From contig CP136890.1 of NCBI GenBank assembly GCA_034359265.1, positions 49,991,001-50,055,000 of the forward strand: DNA of 64,000 nucleotides, given 5' to 3'. A program made the position numbers and the translations under genes. Below the pieces are notes generated by a model. That model worked only from the letters and a program-made list of their open reading frames with translations, did no database searches and was not told the origin of the DNA. Source of the stretch: Canna indica (Eukaryota > Streptophyta > Magnoliopsida > Zingiberales > Cannaceae). Below, piece by piece: positions 28,701 to 42,300 of this stretch (positions within the stretch are counted from its first letter, which is position 1; each line of letters opens with the position of its first letter).

Positions 28701-31700
28701 ACTGATTGAACTACGGGGTATCAACTCGAAACGCCCAGCAATCTGAGTCCCGAGCGACTCCAGAACATTCACTGTGATGGGAGAAGTTGTTGATCGAGTT
28801 ATTTTTGACAGACTAATGCAAAGAATTACACGGTTTTTCGAATAGAATCGTGAACGAAGCTGACTGATTGAACTACGGGGTATCGACTCGAAACGCCTAG
28901 AAATCTGAGTGCCGAGCGACTCTAGAACATTCACTGAGATGGGAGAAGTTGTTAATTGAGTTATTTTTTATAGACTAATGCACTGAATTGCAAGATTTTT
29001 CGAAGAGAATCTTGAATGAAGCCGACTTATTGAACTACGGGGTATCGACTCGAAACGTCCAGCAATCTGAGTCCCGAGCGACTCCAGAACATTCACTGTG
29101 ATGGGAGAAGTTGTTAATCGAGTTATTTTTGACAGACTAATGCAAAGAATTACACGGTTTTTCGAATAGAATCGTGAACGAAGCTGACTGATTGAACTAC
29201 GGGGTATCGACTCGAAACGCCTAGCAATCTGAGTGCAGAGCGACTCTAGAACATTCACTGAGATGGGAGAAGTTGTTAATTGAGTTATTTTTTATAGACT
29301 AATGCACTGAATTGCAAGATTTTTCGAAGAGAATCTTGAATGAAGCCGACTTATTGAACTACGGGGTATCGACTCGAAACGCCCAGCAATCTGAGTCCCG
29401 AGCGACTCCAGAACATTCACTGTGATGGGAGAAGTTGTTAATCAAGTTATTTTTGACAGGCTAATGCAAAGAATTACACGCTTTTTCGAACAGAATGCTG
29501 AACGAAGCCGACTGATTGAACTTCGTGGTATCGGCTCGAAACGCACGGTAATCTGAGTCCCGACCGACTCCAGAAGATTCACTGTGATGAGATAAGTCGT
29601 TAATCGAGTCATTTTTGACAGACTAATGCAAAGAATTGCAAGATTTTTCGAAGAGAATCTTGAACGAAGCCGACTGATTGAACTACGGGGTATCGACTCG
29701 AAACGCCCAGCAATCTGAGTCCCGAGCGACTCCAGAACATTCACTGAGATGGGAGAAGTTGTTAATTGAGTTATTTTTTATAGACTAATGCATTGAATTG
29801 CAAGATTTTTCGAATAGAATCTTGAACGAAGCCGACTAATTGAACTTCGGGGTATCGGCTCGAAACGCACAGCAATCTGAGTCCCGAGCGACTCCAGAAC
29901 ATTCACTGTGATGGGAGAAGTTGTTAATCGAGTTATTTTTGACAGACAAATGCAAAGAATTGCAAGATTTTTCGAAGAGAATCTTGAATGAAGCCGACTT
30001 ATTGAACTACGGGGTATCGACTCGAAACGCACAGCAATCTGAGTCCCGAGCGACTACAGAACATTCACTTTGATGGGAGAAGTTGTTAATCGAGTTATTT
30101 TTGACAGGCTAATGCAAAGAATTACACGCTTTTTCGAACAGAATGCTGAACGAAGCCGACTGATTGAACTTCGGGGTATCGGCTCGAAACGCACGGCAAT
30201 CTGAGTCCCGACCGACTCCAGAAGATTCACTGTGATGAGATAAGTTGTTAATCGAGTCATTTTTGACAGACTAATGCAAAGAATTGCAAGATTTTTCGAA
30301 GAGAATCTTGAACGAAGTCGACTGATTGAACTACGGGGTATCGACTCGAAACGCCCAGCAATCTGAGTCCCGAGCGACTCCAGAACATTCACTGTGATGG
30401 GAGAAGTTGTTAATCGAGTTATTTTTGACAGACTAATGCAAAGAATTACACGGTTTTTCGAATAGAATCGTGAACGAAGCTGACTGATTGAACTACGGGG
30501 TATCAACTCGAAACGCCCAGCAATCTGAGTCCCGAGCGACTCCAGAACATTCACTGTGATGAGAGAAGTTGTTGATCGAGTTATTTTTGACAGACTAATG
30601 CAAAGAATTACACGGTTTTTCGAATAGAATCGTGAACGAAGCTGACTGATTGAACTACGGGGTATCGACTCGAAACGCCTAGCAATCTGAGTGCCGAGCG
30701 ACTCTAGAACATTCACTGAGATGGGAGAAGTTGTTAATTGAGTTATTTTTTATAGACTAATGCACTGAATTGCAAGATTTTTCGAAGAGAATCTTGAATG
30801 AAGCCGACTTATTGAACTACGGGGTATCGACTCGAAACGTCCAGCAATCTGAGTCCCGAGCGACTCCAGAACATTCACTGTGATGGGAGAAGTTGTTAAT
30901 CAAGTTATTTTTGACAGGCTAATGCAAAGAATTACACGCTTTTTCGAACAGAATGCTGAACGAAGCCGACTGATTGAACTTCGGGGTATCGGCTCGAAAC
31001 GCACTGTAATCTGAGTCCCGACCGACTCCAGAAGATTCACTGTGATGAGATAAGTCGTTAATCGAGTCATTTTTGACAGACTAATGCAAAGAATTGCAAG
31101 ATTTTTCGAAGAGAATCTTGAACGAAGCCGACTGATTGAACTACGGGGTATCGACTCGAAACGCCCAGCAATCTGAGTCCCGAGCGACTCCAGAACATTC
31201 ACTGTGATGGGAGAAGTTCTTAATCGAGTTATTTTTGACAAACTAATGCAAAGAATTGCAAGATTTTTCGAATAGAATCTTGAACGAAGCGGACTGATTG
31301 AACTTCGGGGTATCAGCTCGAAACGCCCAGCAATCTGAGTCCCGAGCGACTCCAGAACATTCACTGAGATGGGAGAAGTTGTTAATTGAGTTATTTTTGA
31401 TAGACTAATGCATTGAATTGCAAGATTTTTCGAATAGAATCTTGAACGAAGCCGACTGATTGAACTTCGGGGTATCGGCTCGAAACGCACGGCAATCTGA
31501 GTCCCGACCGACTCCAGAAGATTCACTGTGATGAGATAAGTTGTTAATCGAGTCATTTTTGACAGACTAATGCAAAGAATTGCAAGATTTTTCGAAGAGA
31601 ATCTTGAACGAAGTCGACTGATTGAACTACGGGGTATCGACTCGAAACGCCCAGCAATCTGAGTCCCGAGCGACTCCAGAACATTCACTGTGATGGGAGA

Positions 31701-33146
31701 AGTTGTTAATCGAGTTATTTTTGACAGACTAATGCAAAGAATTACACGGTTTTTCGAATAGAATCGTGAACGAAGCTGACTGATTGAACTACGGGGTATC
31801 AACTCGAAACGCCCAGCAATCTGAGTCCCGAGCGACTCCAGAACATTCACTGTGATGGGAGAAGTTGTTGATCGAGTTATTTTTGACAGACTAATGCAAA
31901 GAATTACACGGTTTTTCGAATAGAATCGTGAACGAAGCTGACTGATTGAACTACGGGGTATCGACTCGAAACGCCTAGCAATCTGAGTGCCGAGCGACTC
32001 TAGAACATTCACTGAGATGGGAGAAGTTGTTAATTGAGCTATTTTTTATAGACTAATGCACTGAATTGCAAGATTTTTCGAAGAGAATCTTGAATGAAGC
32101 CGACTTATTGAACTACGGGGTATCGACTCGAAACGCCCAGCAATCTGAGTCCCGAGCGACTCCAGAACATTCACTGTGATGGGAGAAGTTGTTAATCAAG
32201 TTATTTTTGACAGGCTAATGCAAAGAATTACACGCTTTTTCGAACAGAATGCTGAACGAAGCCGACTGATTGAACTTCGGGGTATCGGCTCGAAACGCAC
32301 GGTAATCTGAGTCCCGACCGACTCCAGAAGATTCACTGTGATGAGATAAGTCGTTAATCGAGTCATTTTTGACAGACTAATGCAAAGAATTGCAAGATTT
32401 TTCGAAGAGAATCTTGAACGAAGCCGACTGATTGAACTACGGGGTATCGACTCGAAACGCCCAGCAATCTGAGTCCCGAGCGACTCCAGAACATTCACTG
32501 TGATGGGAGAAGTTGTTAATCGAGTTATTTTTGACAGACTAATGCAAAGAATTACACGGTTTTTCGAATAGAATCGTGAACGAAGCTGACTGATTGAACT
32601 ACGGGGTATCGACTCGAAACACCCAGCAATCTGAGTCCCGAGCGACTCCAGAACATTCACTGTGATGGGAGAAGTTGTTAATCGAGTTATTTTTGACAGA
32701 CTAATGCAAAGAATTGCAAGATTTTTCGAATAGAATCTTGAACGAAGCCGACTGATTGAACTTCGGGGTATCGGCTCGAAACGCCCAGCAATTTGAGTCC
32801 CAAGCGACTCCAGAACATTCACTATGATGGGAGAAGTTGTTAATCGAGTTATTTTTGACAGACTAATGCAAAGAATTGCAAGATTTTTCGAAGAGAATCT
32901 TGAACGAAGCCGACTGATTGAACTACGGGGTATCGACTCGAAACGCCCAGCAATCTGAGTCCCGAGCGACTCCAGAACATTCACTGTGATGGGAGAAGTT
33001 GTTAATCGAGTTATTTTTGACAGACTAATGCAAAGAATTACACGGTTTTTCGAATAGAATCGTGAACGAAGCTGACTGATTGAACTACGGGGTATCGACT
33101 CGAAACGCCTAGCAATCTGAGTGCCGAGCGACTCTAGAACATTCAC
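24108..33146. repeat. 35-monomer (5,670-bp) duplication
   Basis: Segments 24108-27476 and 29778-33146 match in monomer order at an offset of 5670 bp (35 x 162). Both include the 24384/30054 block with the agcgactacagaac variant and the 26526/32196 block with the cgactc(a/g)aaacaccc and gtcccaagcg monomers. The intervening stretch (27477-29777) is made of the same monomer types in a different order and repeats part of the 24384 block again at 28272. Confidence 0.75.
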
Positions 33147-34950
33147 TGAGATGGGAGAAGTTGTTAATTGAGTTATTTTTTATAGACTAATGCACTGAAT
33201 TGCAAGATTTTTCGAAGAGAATCTTGAATGAAGCCGACTTATTGAACTACGGGGTATCGACTCGAAACGCCCAGCAATCTGAGTCCCGAGCGACTCCAGA
33301 ACATTCACTGTGATGGGAGAAGTTGTTAATCAAGTTATTTTTGACAGGCTAATGCAAAGAATTACACGCTTTTTCGAACAGAATGCTGAACGAAGCCGAC
33401 TGATTGAACTTCGGGGTATCGGCTCGAAACGCACGGTAATCTGAGTCCCGACCGACTCCAGAAGATTCACTGTGATGAGATAAGTCGTTAATCGAGTCAT
33501 TTTTGACAGACTAATGCAAAGAATTGCAAGATTTTTCGAAGAGAATCTTGAACGAAGCCGACTGATTGAACTACGGGGTATCGACTCGAAACGCCCAGCA
33601 ATCTGAGTCCCGAGCGACTCCAGAACATTCACTGTGATGGGAGAAGTTGTTAATCGAGTTATTATTGACAGACTAATGCAAAGAATTACACGGTTTTTCG
33701 AATAGAATCGTGAACGAAGCTGACTGATTGAACTACGGGGTATCGACTCGAAACACCCAGCAATCTGAGTCCCGAGCGACTCCAGAACATTCACTGTGAT
33801 GGGAGAAGTTGTTAATCGAGTTATTTTTGACAGACTAATGCAAAGAATTGCAAGATTTTTCGAATAGAATCTTGAACGAAGCCGACTGATTGAACTTCGG
33901 GGTATCGGCTCGAAACGCCCAGCAATCTGAGTCCCAAGCGACTCCAGAACATTCACTATGATGGGAGAAGTTGTTAATCGAGTTATTTTTGACAGACTAA
34001 TGCAAAGAATTGCAAGATTTTTCGAAGAGAATCTTGAACGAAGCCGACTGATTGAACTACGGGGTATCGACTCGAAACGCCCAGCAATCTGAGTCCCGAG
34101 CGACTCCAGAACATTCACTGTGATGGGAGAAGTTGTTAATCGAGTTATTTTTGACAGACTAATGCAAAGAATTACACGGTTTTTCGAATAGAATAGTGAA
34201 CGAAGCTGACTGATTGAACTACGGGGTATCGACTCGAAACGCCTAGCAATCTGAGTGCCGAGCGACTCTAGAACATTCACTGAGATGGGAGAAGTTGTTA
34301 ATTGAGTTATTTTTTATAGACTAATGCACTGAATTGCAAGATTTTTCGAAGAGAATCTTGAATGAAGCCGACTTATTGAACTACGGGGTATCGACTCGAA
34401 ACGCCCAGCAATCTGAGTCCCGAGCGACTCCAGAACATTCACTGTGATGGGAGAAGTTGTTAATCAAGTTATTTTTGACAGGCTAATGCAAAGAATTACA
34501 CGCTTTTTCGAACAGAATGCTGAACGAAGCCGACTGATTGAACTTCGGGGTATCGGCTCGAAACGCACGGTAATCTGAGTCCCGACCGACTCCAGAAGAT
34601 TCACTGTGATGAGATAAGTCGTTAATCGAGTCATTTTTGACAGACTAATGCAAAGAATTGCAAGATTTTTCGAAGAGAATCTTGAACGAAGCCGACTGAT
34701 TGAACTACGGGGTATCGACTCGAAACGCCCAGCAATCTGAGTCCCGAGCGACTCCAGAACATTCACTGTGATGGGAGAAGTTGTTAATCGAGTTATTTTT
34801 GACAGACTAATGCAAAGAATTACACGGTTTTTCGAATAGAATCGTGAACGAAGCTGACTGATTGAACTACGGGGTATCGACTCGAAACACCCAGCAATCT
34901 GAGTCCCGAGCGACTCCAGAACATTCACTGTGATGGGAGAAGTTGTTAAT
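32196..34950. repeat. 7-monomer (1,134-bp) tandem repeats
   Basis: Units starting at 32196 and 33330 have the same order of seven monomers (offset 1134 bp). A third at 34464 keeps the pattern for about half its length. Another unit of the same type lies at 26526-27659. The unit holds the aaacacccagc monomer followed by the gtcccaagcg monomer. Confidence 0.78.
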
Positions 34951-37900
34951 CGAGTTATTTTTGACAGACTAATGCAAAGAATTGCAAGATTTTTCGAATA
35001 GAATCTTGAACGAAGCCGACTGATTGAACTTCGGGGTATCGGCTCGAAACGCCCAGCAATCTGAGTCCCGAGCGACTCCAGCACATTCACTGAGATGGGA
35101 GAAGTTGTTAATTGAGTTATTTTTGATAGACTAATGCATTGAATTGCAAGATTTTTCGAATAGAATCTTGAACGAAGCCGACTGATTGAACTTCGGGGTA
35201 TCAGCTCGAAACGCCCAGCAATCTGAGTCCCGAGCGACTCCAGCACATTCACTGAGATGGGAGAAGTTGTTAATTGAGTTATTTTTGATAGACTAATGCA
35301 TTGAATTGCAAGATTTTTCGAATAGAATCTTGAACGAAGCCGACTGATTGAACTTCGGGGTATCGGCTTGAAACGCCCAGCAATCTGAGTCCCGAGCGAC
35401 TCCAGAACATTCACTGAGATGGGAGAAGTTGTTAATCGAGTTATTTTTGACAGACTAATGCAAAGAATTACACGGTTTTACGAACAGAATGCTGAACGAA
35501 GCCGACTGATTGAACATTGGGGTATCGGCTCGAAACGCCAAACAATCTGAGTCCCGAGCGACTCCAGAACATTCACTGTGATGGGAGAAGTTCTTAATCG
35601 AGTTATTTTTGACAAACTAATGCAAAGAATTGCAAGATTTTTCGAATAGAATCTTGAACGAAGCGGACTGATTGAACTTCGGGGTATCAGCTCGAAACGC
35701 CCAGCAATCTGAGTCCCGAGCGACTCCAGAACATTCACTGAGATGGGAGAAGTTGTTAATTGAGTTATTTTTGATAGACTAATGCATTGAATTGCAAGAT
35801 TTTTCGAATAGAATCTTGAACGAAGCCGACTGATTGAACTTCGGGGTATCGGCTCGAAACGCACGGCAATCTGAGTCCCGACCGACTCCAGAAGATTCAC
35901 TGTGATGAGATAAGTTGTTAATCGAGTCATTTTTGACAGACTAATGCAAAGAATTGCAAGATTTTTCGAAGAGAATCTTGAACGAAGTCGACTGATTGAA
36001 CTACGGGGTATCGACTCGAAACGCCCAGCAATCTGAGTCCCGAGCGACTCCAGAACATTCACTGTGATGGGAGAAGTTGTTAATCGAGTTATTTTTGACA
36101 GACTAATGCAAAGAATTACACGGTTTTTCGAATAGAATCGTGAACGAAGCTGACTGATTGAACTACGGGGTATCAACTCGAAACGCCCAGCAATCTGAGT
36201 CCCGAGCGACTCCAGAACATTCACTGTGATGGGAGAAGTTGTTGATCGAGTTATTTTTGACAGACTAATGCAAAGAATTACACGGTTTTTCGAATAGAAT
36301 CGTGAACGAAGCTGACTGATTGAACTACGGGGTATCGACTCGAAACGCCTAGCAATCTGAGTGCCGAGCGACTCTAGAACATTCACTGAGATGGGAGAAG
36401 TTGTTAATTGAGTTATTTTTTATAGACTAATGCACTGAATTGCAAGATTTTTCGAAGAGAATCTTGAATGAAGCCGACTTATTGAACTACGGGGTATCGA
36501 CTCGAAACGCCCAGCAATCTGAGTCCCGAGCGACTCCAGAACATTCGCTGTGATGGGAGAAGTTGTTAATCGAGTTATTTTTGACAGACTAATGCAAAGA
36601 ATTACACGGTTTTTCGAATAGAATAGTGAACGAAGCTGACTGATTGAACTACGGGGTATCGACTCGAAACGCCTAGCAATCTGAGTGCCGAGCGACTCTA
36701 GAACATTCACTGAGATGGGAGAAGTTGTTAATTGAGTTATTTTTTATAGACTAATGCACTGAATTGCAAGATTTTTCGAAGAGAATCTTGAATGAAGCCG
36801 ACTTATTGAACTACGGGGTATCGACTCGAAACGCCCAGCAATCTGAGTCCCGAGCGACTCCAGAACATTCACTGTGATGGGAGAAGTTGTTAATCAAGTT
36901 ATTTTTGACAGGCTAATGCAAAGAATTACACGCTTTTTCGAACAGAATGCTGAACGAAGCCGACTGATTGAACTTCGGGGTATCGGCTCGAAACGCACGG
37001 TAATCTGAGTCCCGACCGACTCCAGAAGATTCACTGTGATGAGATAAGTCGTTAATCGAGTCATTTTTGACAGACTAATGCAAAGAATTGCAAGATTTTT
37101 CGAAGAGAATCTTGAACGAAGCCGACTGATTGAACTACGGGGTATCGACTCGAAACGCCCAGCAATCTGAGTCCCGAGCGACTCCAGAACATTCACTGTG
37201 ATGGGAGAAGTTGTTAATCGAGTTATTTTTGACAGACTAATGCAAAGAATTACACGGTTTTTCGAATAGAATCGTGAACGAAGCTGACTGATTGAACTAC
37301 GGGGTATCGACTCGAAACACCCAGCAATCTGAGTCCCGAGCGACTCCAGAACATTCACTGTGATGGGAGAAGTTGTTAATCGAGTTATTTTTGACAGACT
37401 AATGCAAAGAATTGCAAGATTTTTCGAATAGAATCTTGAACGAAGCCGACTGATTAAACTTCGGGGTATCGGCTCGAAACGCCCAGCAATCTGAGTCCCG
37501 AGCGACTCCAGCACATTCACTGAGATGGGAGAAGTTGTTAATTGAGTTATTTTTGATAGACTAATGCATTGAATTGCAAGATTTTTCGAATAGAATCTTG
37601 AACGAAGCCGACTGATTGAACTTCGGGGTATCAGCTCGAAACGCCCAGCAATCTGAGTCCCGAGCGACTCCAGCACATTCACTGAGATGGGAGAAGTTGT
37701 TAATTGAGTTATTTTTGATAGACTAATGCATTGAATTGCAAGATTTTTCGAATAGAATCTTGAACGAAGCCGACTGATTGAACTTCGGGGTATCGGCTTG
37801 AAACGCCCAGCAATCTGAGTCCCGAGCGACTCCAGAACATTCACTGAGATGGGAGAAGTTGTTAATCGAGTTATTTTTGACAGACTAATGCAAAGAATTA

Positions 37901-39323
37901 CACGGTTTTACGAACAGAATGCTGAACGAAGCCGACTGATTGAACATTGGGGTATCGGCTCGAAACGCCAAACAATCTGAGTCCCGAGCGACTCCAGAAC
38001 ATTCACTGTGATGGGAGAAGTTCTTAATCGAGTTATTTTTGACAAACTAATGCAAAGAATTGCAAGATTTTTCGAATAGAATCTTGAACGAAGCGGACTG
38101 ATTGAACTTCGGGGTATCAGCTCGAAACGCCCAGCAATCTGAGTCCCGAGCGACTCCAGAACATTCACTGAGATGGGAGAAGTTGTTAATTGAGTTATTT
38201 TTGATAGACTAATGCATTGAATTGCAAGATTTTTCGAATAGAATCTTGAACGAAGCCGACTGATTGAACTTCGGGGTATCGGCTCGAAACGCACGGCAAT
38301 CTGAGTCCCGACCGACTCCAGAAGATTCACTGTGATGAGATAAGTTGTTAATCGAGTCATTTTTGACAGACTAATGCAAAGAATTGCAAGATTTTTCGAA
38401 GAGAATCTTGAACGAAGTCGACTGATTGAACTACGGGGTATCGACTCGAAACGCCCAGCAATCTGAGTCCCGAGCGACTCCAGAACATTCACTGTGATGG
38501 GAGAAGTTGTTAATCGAGTTATTTTTGACAGACTAATGCAAAGAATTACACGGTTTTTCGAATAGAATCGTGAACGAAGCTGACTGATTGAACTACGGGG
38601 TATCAACTCGAAACGCCCAGCAATCTGAGTCCCGAGCGACTCCAGAACATTCACTGTGATGGGAGAAGTTGTTGATCGAGTTATTTTTGACAGACTAATG
38701 CAAAGAATTACACGGTTTTTCGAATAGAATCGTGAACGAAGCTGACTGATTGAACTACGGGGTATCGACTCGAAACGCCTAGCAATCTGAGTGCCGAGCG
38801 ACTCTAGAACATTCACTGAGATGGGAGAAGTTGTTAATTGAGTTATTTTTTATAGACTAATGCACTGAATTGCAAGATTTTTCGAAGAGAATCTTGAATG
38901 AAGCCGACTTATTGAACTACGGGGTATCGACTCGAAACGCCCAGCAATCTGAGTCCCGTGCGACTCCAGAACATTCACTGTGATGGGAGAAGTTGTTAAT
39001 CAAGTTATTTTTGACAGGCTAATGCAAAGAATTACACGCTTTTTCGAACAGAATGCTGAACGAAGCCGACTGATTGAACTTCGGGGTATCGGCTCGAAAC
39101 GCACGGTAATCTGAGTCCCGACCGACTCCAGAAGATTCACTGTGATGAGATAAGTCGTTAATCGAGTCATTTTTGACAGACTAATGCAAAGAATTGCAAG
39201 ATTTTTCGAAGAGAATCTTGAACGAAGCCGACTGATTGAACTACGGGGTATCGACTCGAAACGCCCAGCAATCTGAGTCCCGAGCGACTCCAGAACATTC
39301 ACTGTGATGGGAGAAGTTGTTAA
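34464..39323. repeat. 15-monomer (2,430-bp) tandem pair
   Basis: Monomer order at 34464-36893 recurs at 36894 onward with offset 2430 bp (15 x 162). Shared markers include the repeated ctccagcacattc monomers, the gaacattggggtatc monomer (35514/37944) and the gttcttaatcg plus gacaaactaatg monomer (near 35591/38021). Confidence 0.78.
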
Positions 39324-42300
39324 TCGAGTTATTTTTGACAGACTAATGCAAAGAATTACACGGTTTTTCGAATAGAATCGTGAACGAAGCTGACTGATTG
39401 AACTACGGGGTATCGACTCGAAACACCCATCAATCTGAGTCCCGAGCGACTCCAGAACATTCACTGTGATGGGAGAAGTTGTTAATCGAGTTATTTTTGA
39501 CAGACTAATGCAAAGAATTGCAAGATTTTTCGAATAGAATCTTGAACGAAGCCGACTGATTGAACTTCGGGGTATCGGCTCGAAACGCCCAGCAATCTGA
39601 GTCCCAAGCGACACCAGAACATTCACTATGATGGGAGAAGTTGTTAACGAGTTATTTTTTACAGACTAATGCAAAGAATTGCAAGATTTTTCGAAGAGAA
39701 TCTTGAACGAAGCCGACTGATTGAACTACGGGGTATCGACTCGAAACGCCCAGCAATCTGAGTCCCGAGCGACTCCAGAACATTCACTGTGATGGGAGAA
39801 GTTGTTAATCGAGTTATTTTTGACAAACTAATGCAAAGAATTGCAAGATTTTTCGAATAGAATCTTGAACGAAGCCGACTGATTGAACTTCGGGGTATCA
39901 GCTCGAAACGCCCAGCAATCTGAGTCCCGAGCGACTCCAGCACATTCACTGAGATGGGAGAAGTTGTTAATTGAGTTATTTTTGATAGACTAATGCATTG
40001 AATTGCAAGATTTTTCGAATAGAATCTTGAACGAAGCGGACTGATTGAACTTCGGGGTATCAGCTCGAAACGCCCAGCAATCTGAGTCCCGAGCGACTCC
40101 AGAACATTCACTGTGATGGGAGAAGTTGTTAATCAAGTTATTTTTGACAGGCTAATGCAAAGAATTACACGCTTTTTCGAACAGAATGCTGAACGAAGCC
40201 GACTGATTGAACTTCGGGGTATCGGCTCGAAACGCACGGTAATCTGAGTCCCGACCGACTCCAGAAGATTCACTGTGATGAGATAAGTCGTTAATCGAGT
40301 CATTTTTGACAGACTAATGCAAAGAATTGCAAGATTTTTCGAAGAGAATCTTGAACGAAGCCGACTGATTGAACTACGGGGTATCGACTCGAAACGCCCA
40401 GCAATCTGAGTCCCGAGCGACTCCAGAACATTCACTGTGATGGGAGAAGTTGTTAATCGAGTTATTATTGACAGACTAATGCAAAGAATTACACGGTTTT
40501 TCGAATAGAATCGTGAACGAAGCTGACTGATTGAACTACGGGGTATCGACTCGAAACACCCAGCAATCTGAGTCCCGAGCGACTCCAGAACATTCACTGT
40601 GATGGGAGAAGTTGTTAATCGAGTTATTTTTGACAGACTAATGCAAAGAATTGCAAGATTTTTCGAATAGAATCTTGAACGAAGCCGACTGATTGAACTT
40701 CGGGGTATCGGCTCGAAACGCCCAGCAATCTGAGTCCCAAGCGACTCCAGAACATTCACTATGATGGGAGAAGTTGTTAATCGAGTTATTTTTGACAGAC
40801 TAATGCAAAGAATTGCAAGATTTTTCGAAGAGAATCTTGAACGAAGCCGACTGATTGAACTACGGGGTATCGACTCGAAACGCCCAGCAATCTGAGTCCC
40901 GAGCGACTCCAGAACATTCACTGTGATGGGAGAAGTTGTTAATCGAGTTATTTTTGACAGACTAATGCAAAGAATTACACGGTTTTTCGAATAGAATAGT
41001 GAACGAAGCTGACTGATTGAACTACGGGGTATCGACTCGAAACGCCTAGCAATCTGAGTGCCGAGCGACTCTAGAACATTCACTGAGATGGGAGAAGTTG
41101 TTAATTGAGTTATTTTTTATAGACTAATGCACTGAATTGCAAGATTTTTCGAAGAGAATCTTGAATGAAGCCGACTTATTGAACTACGGGGTATCGACTC
41201 GAAACGCCCAGCAATCTGAGTCCCGAGCGACTCCAGAACATTCACTGTGATGGGAGAAGTTGTTAATCAAGTTATTTTTGACAGGCTAATGCAAAGAATT
41301 ACACGCTTTTTCGAACAGAATGCTGAACGAAGCCGACTGATTGAACTTCGGGGTATCGGCTCGAAACGCACGGTAATCTGAGTCCCGACCGACTCCAGAA
41401 GATTCACTGTGATGAGATAAGTCGTTAATCGAGTCATTTTTGACAGACTAATGCAAAGAATTGCAAGATTTTTCGAAGAGAATCTTGAACGAAGCCGACT
41501 GATTGAACTACGGGGTATCGACTCGAAACGCCCAGCAATCTGAGTCCCGAGCGACTCCAGAACATTCACTGTGATGGGAGAAGTTGTTAATCGAGTTATT
41601 TTTGACAGACTAATGCAAAGAATTACACGGTTTTTCGAATAGAATCGTGAACGAAGCTGACTGATTGAACTACGGGGTATCGACTCGAAACACCCAGCAA
41701 TCTGAGTCCCGAGCGACTCCAGAACATTCACTGTGATGGGAGAAGTTGTTAATCGAGTTATTTTTGACAGACTAATGCAAAGAATTGCAAGATTTTTCGA
41801 ATAGAATCTTGAACGAAGCCGACTGATTGAACTTCGGGGTATCGGCTCGAAACGCCCAGCAATCTGAGTCCCGAGCGACTCCAGCACATTCACTGAGATG
41901 GGAGAAGTTGTTAATTGAGTTATTTTTGATAGACTAATGCATTGAATTGCAAGATTTTTCGAATAGAATCTTGAACGAAGCCGACTGATTGAACTTCGGG
42001 GTATCAGCTCGAAACGCCCAGCAATCTGAGTCCCGAGCGACTCCAGCACATTCACTGAGATGGGAGAAGTTGTTAATTGAGTTATTTTTGATAGACTAAT
42101 GCATTGAATTGCAAGATTTTTCGAATAGAATCTTGAACGAAGCCGACTGATTGAACTTCGGGGTATCGGCTTGAAACGCCCAGCAATCTGAGTCCCGAGC
42201 GACTCCAGAACATTCACTGAGATGGGAGAAGTTGTTAATCGAGTTATTTTTGACAGACTAATGCAAAGAATTACACGGTTTTACGAACAGAATGCTGAAC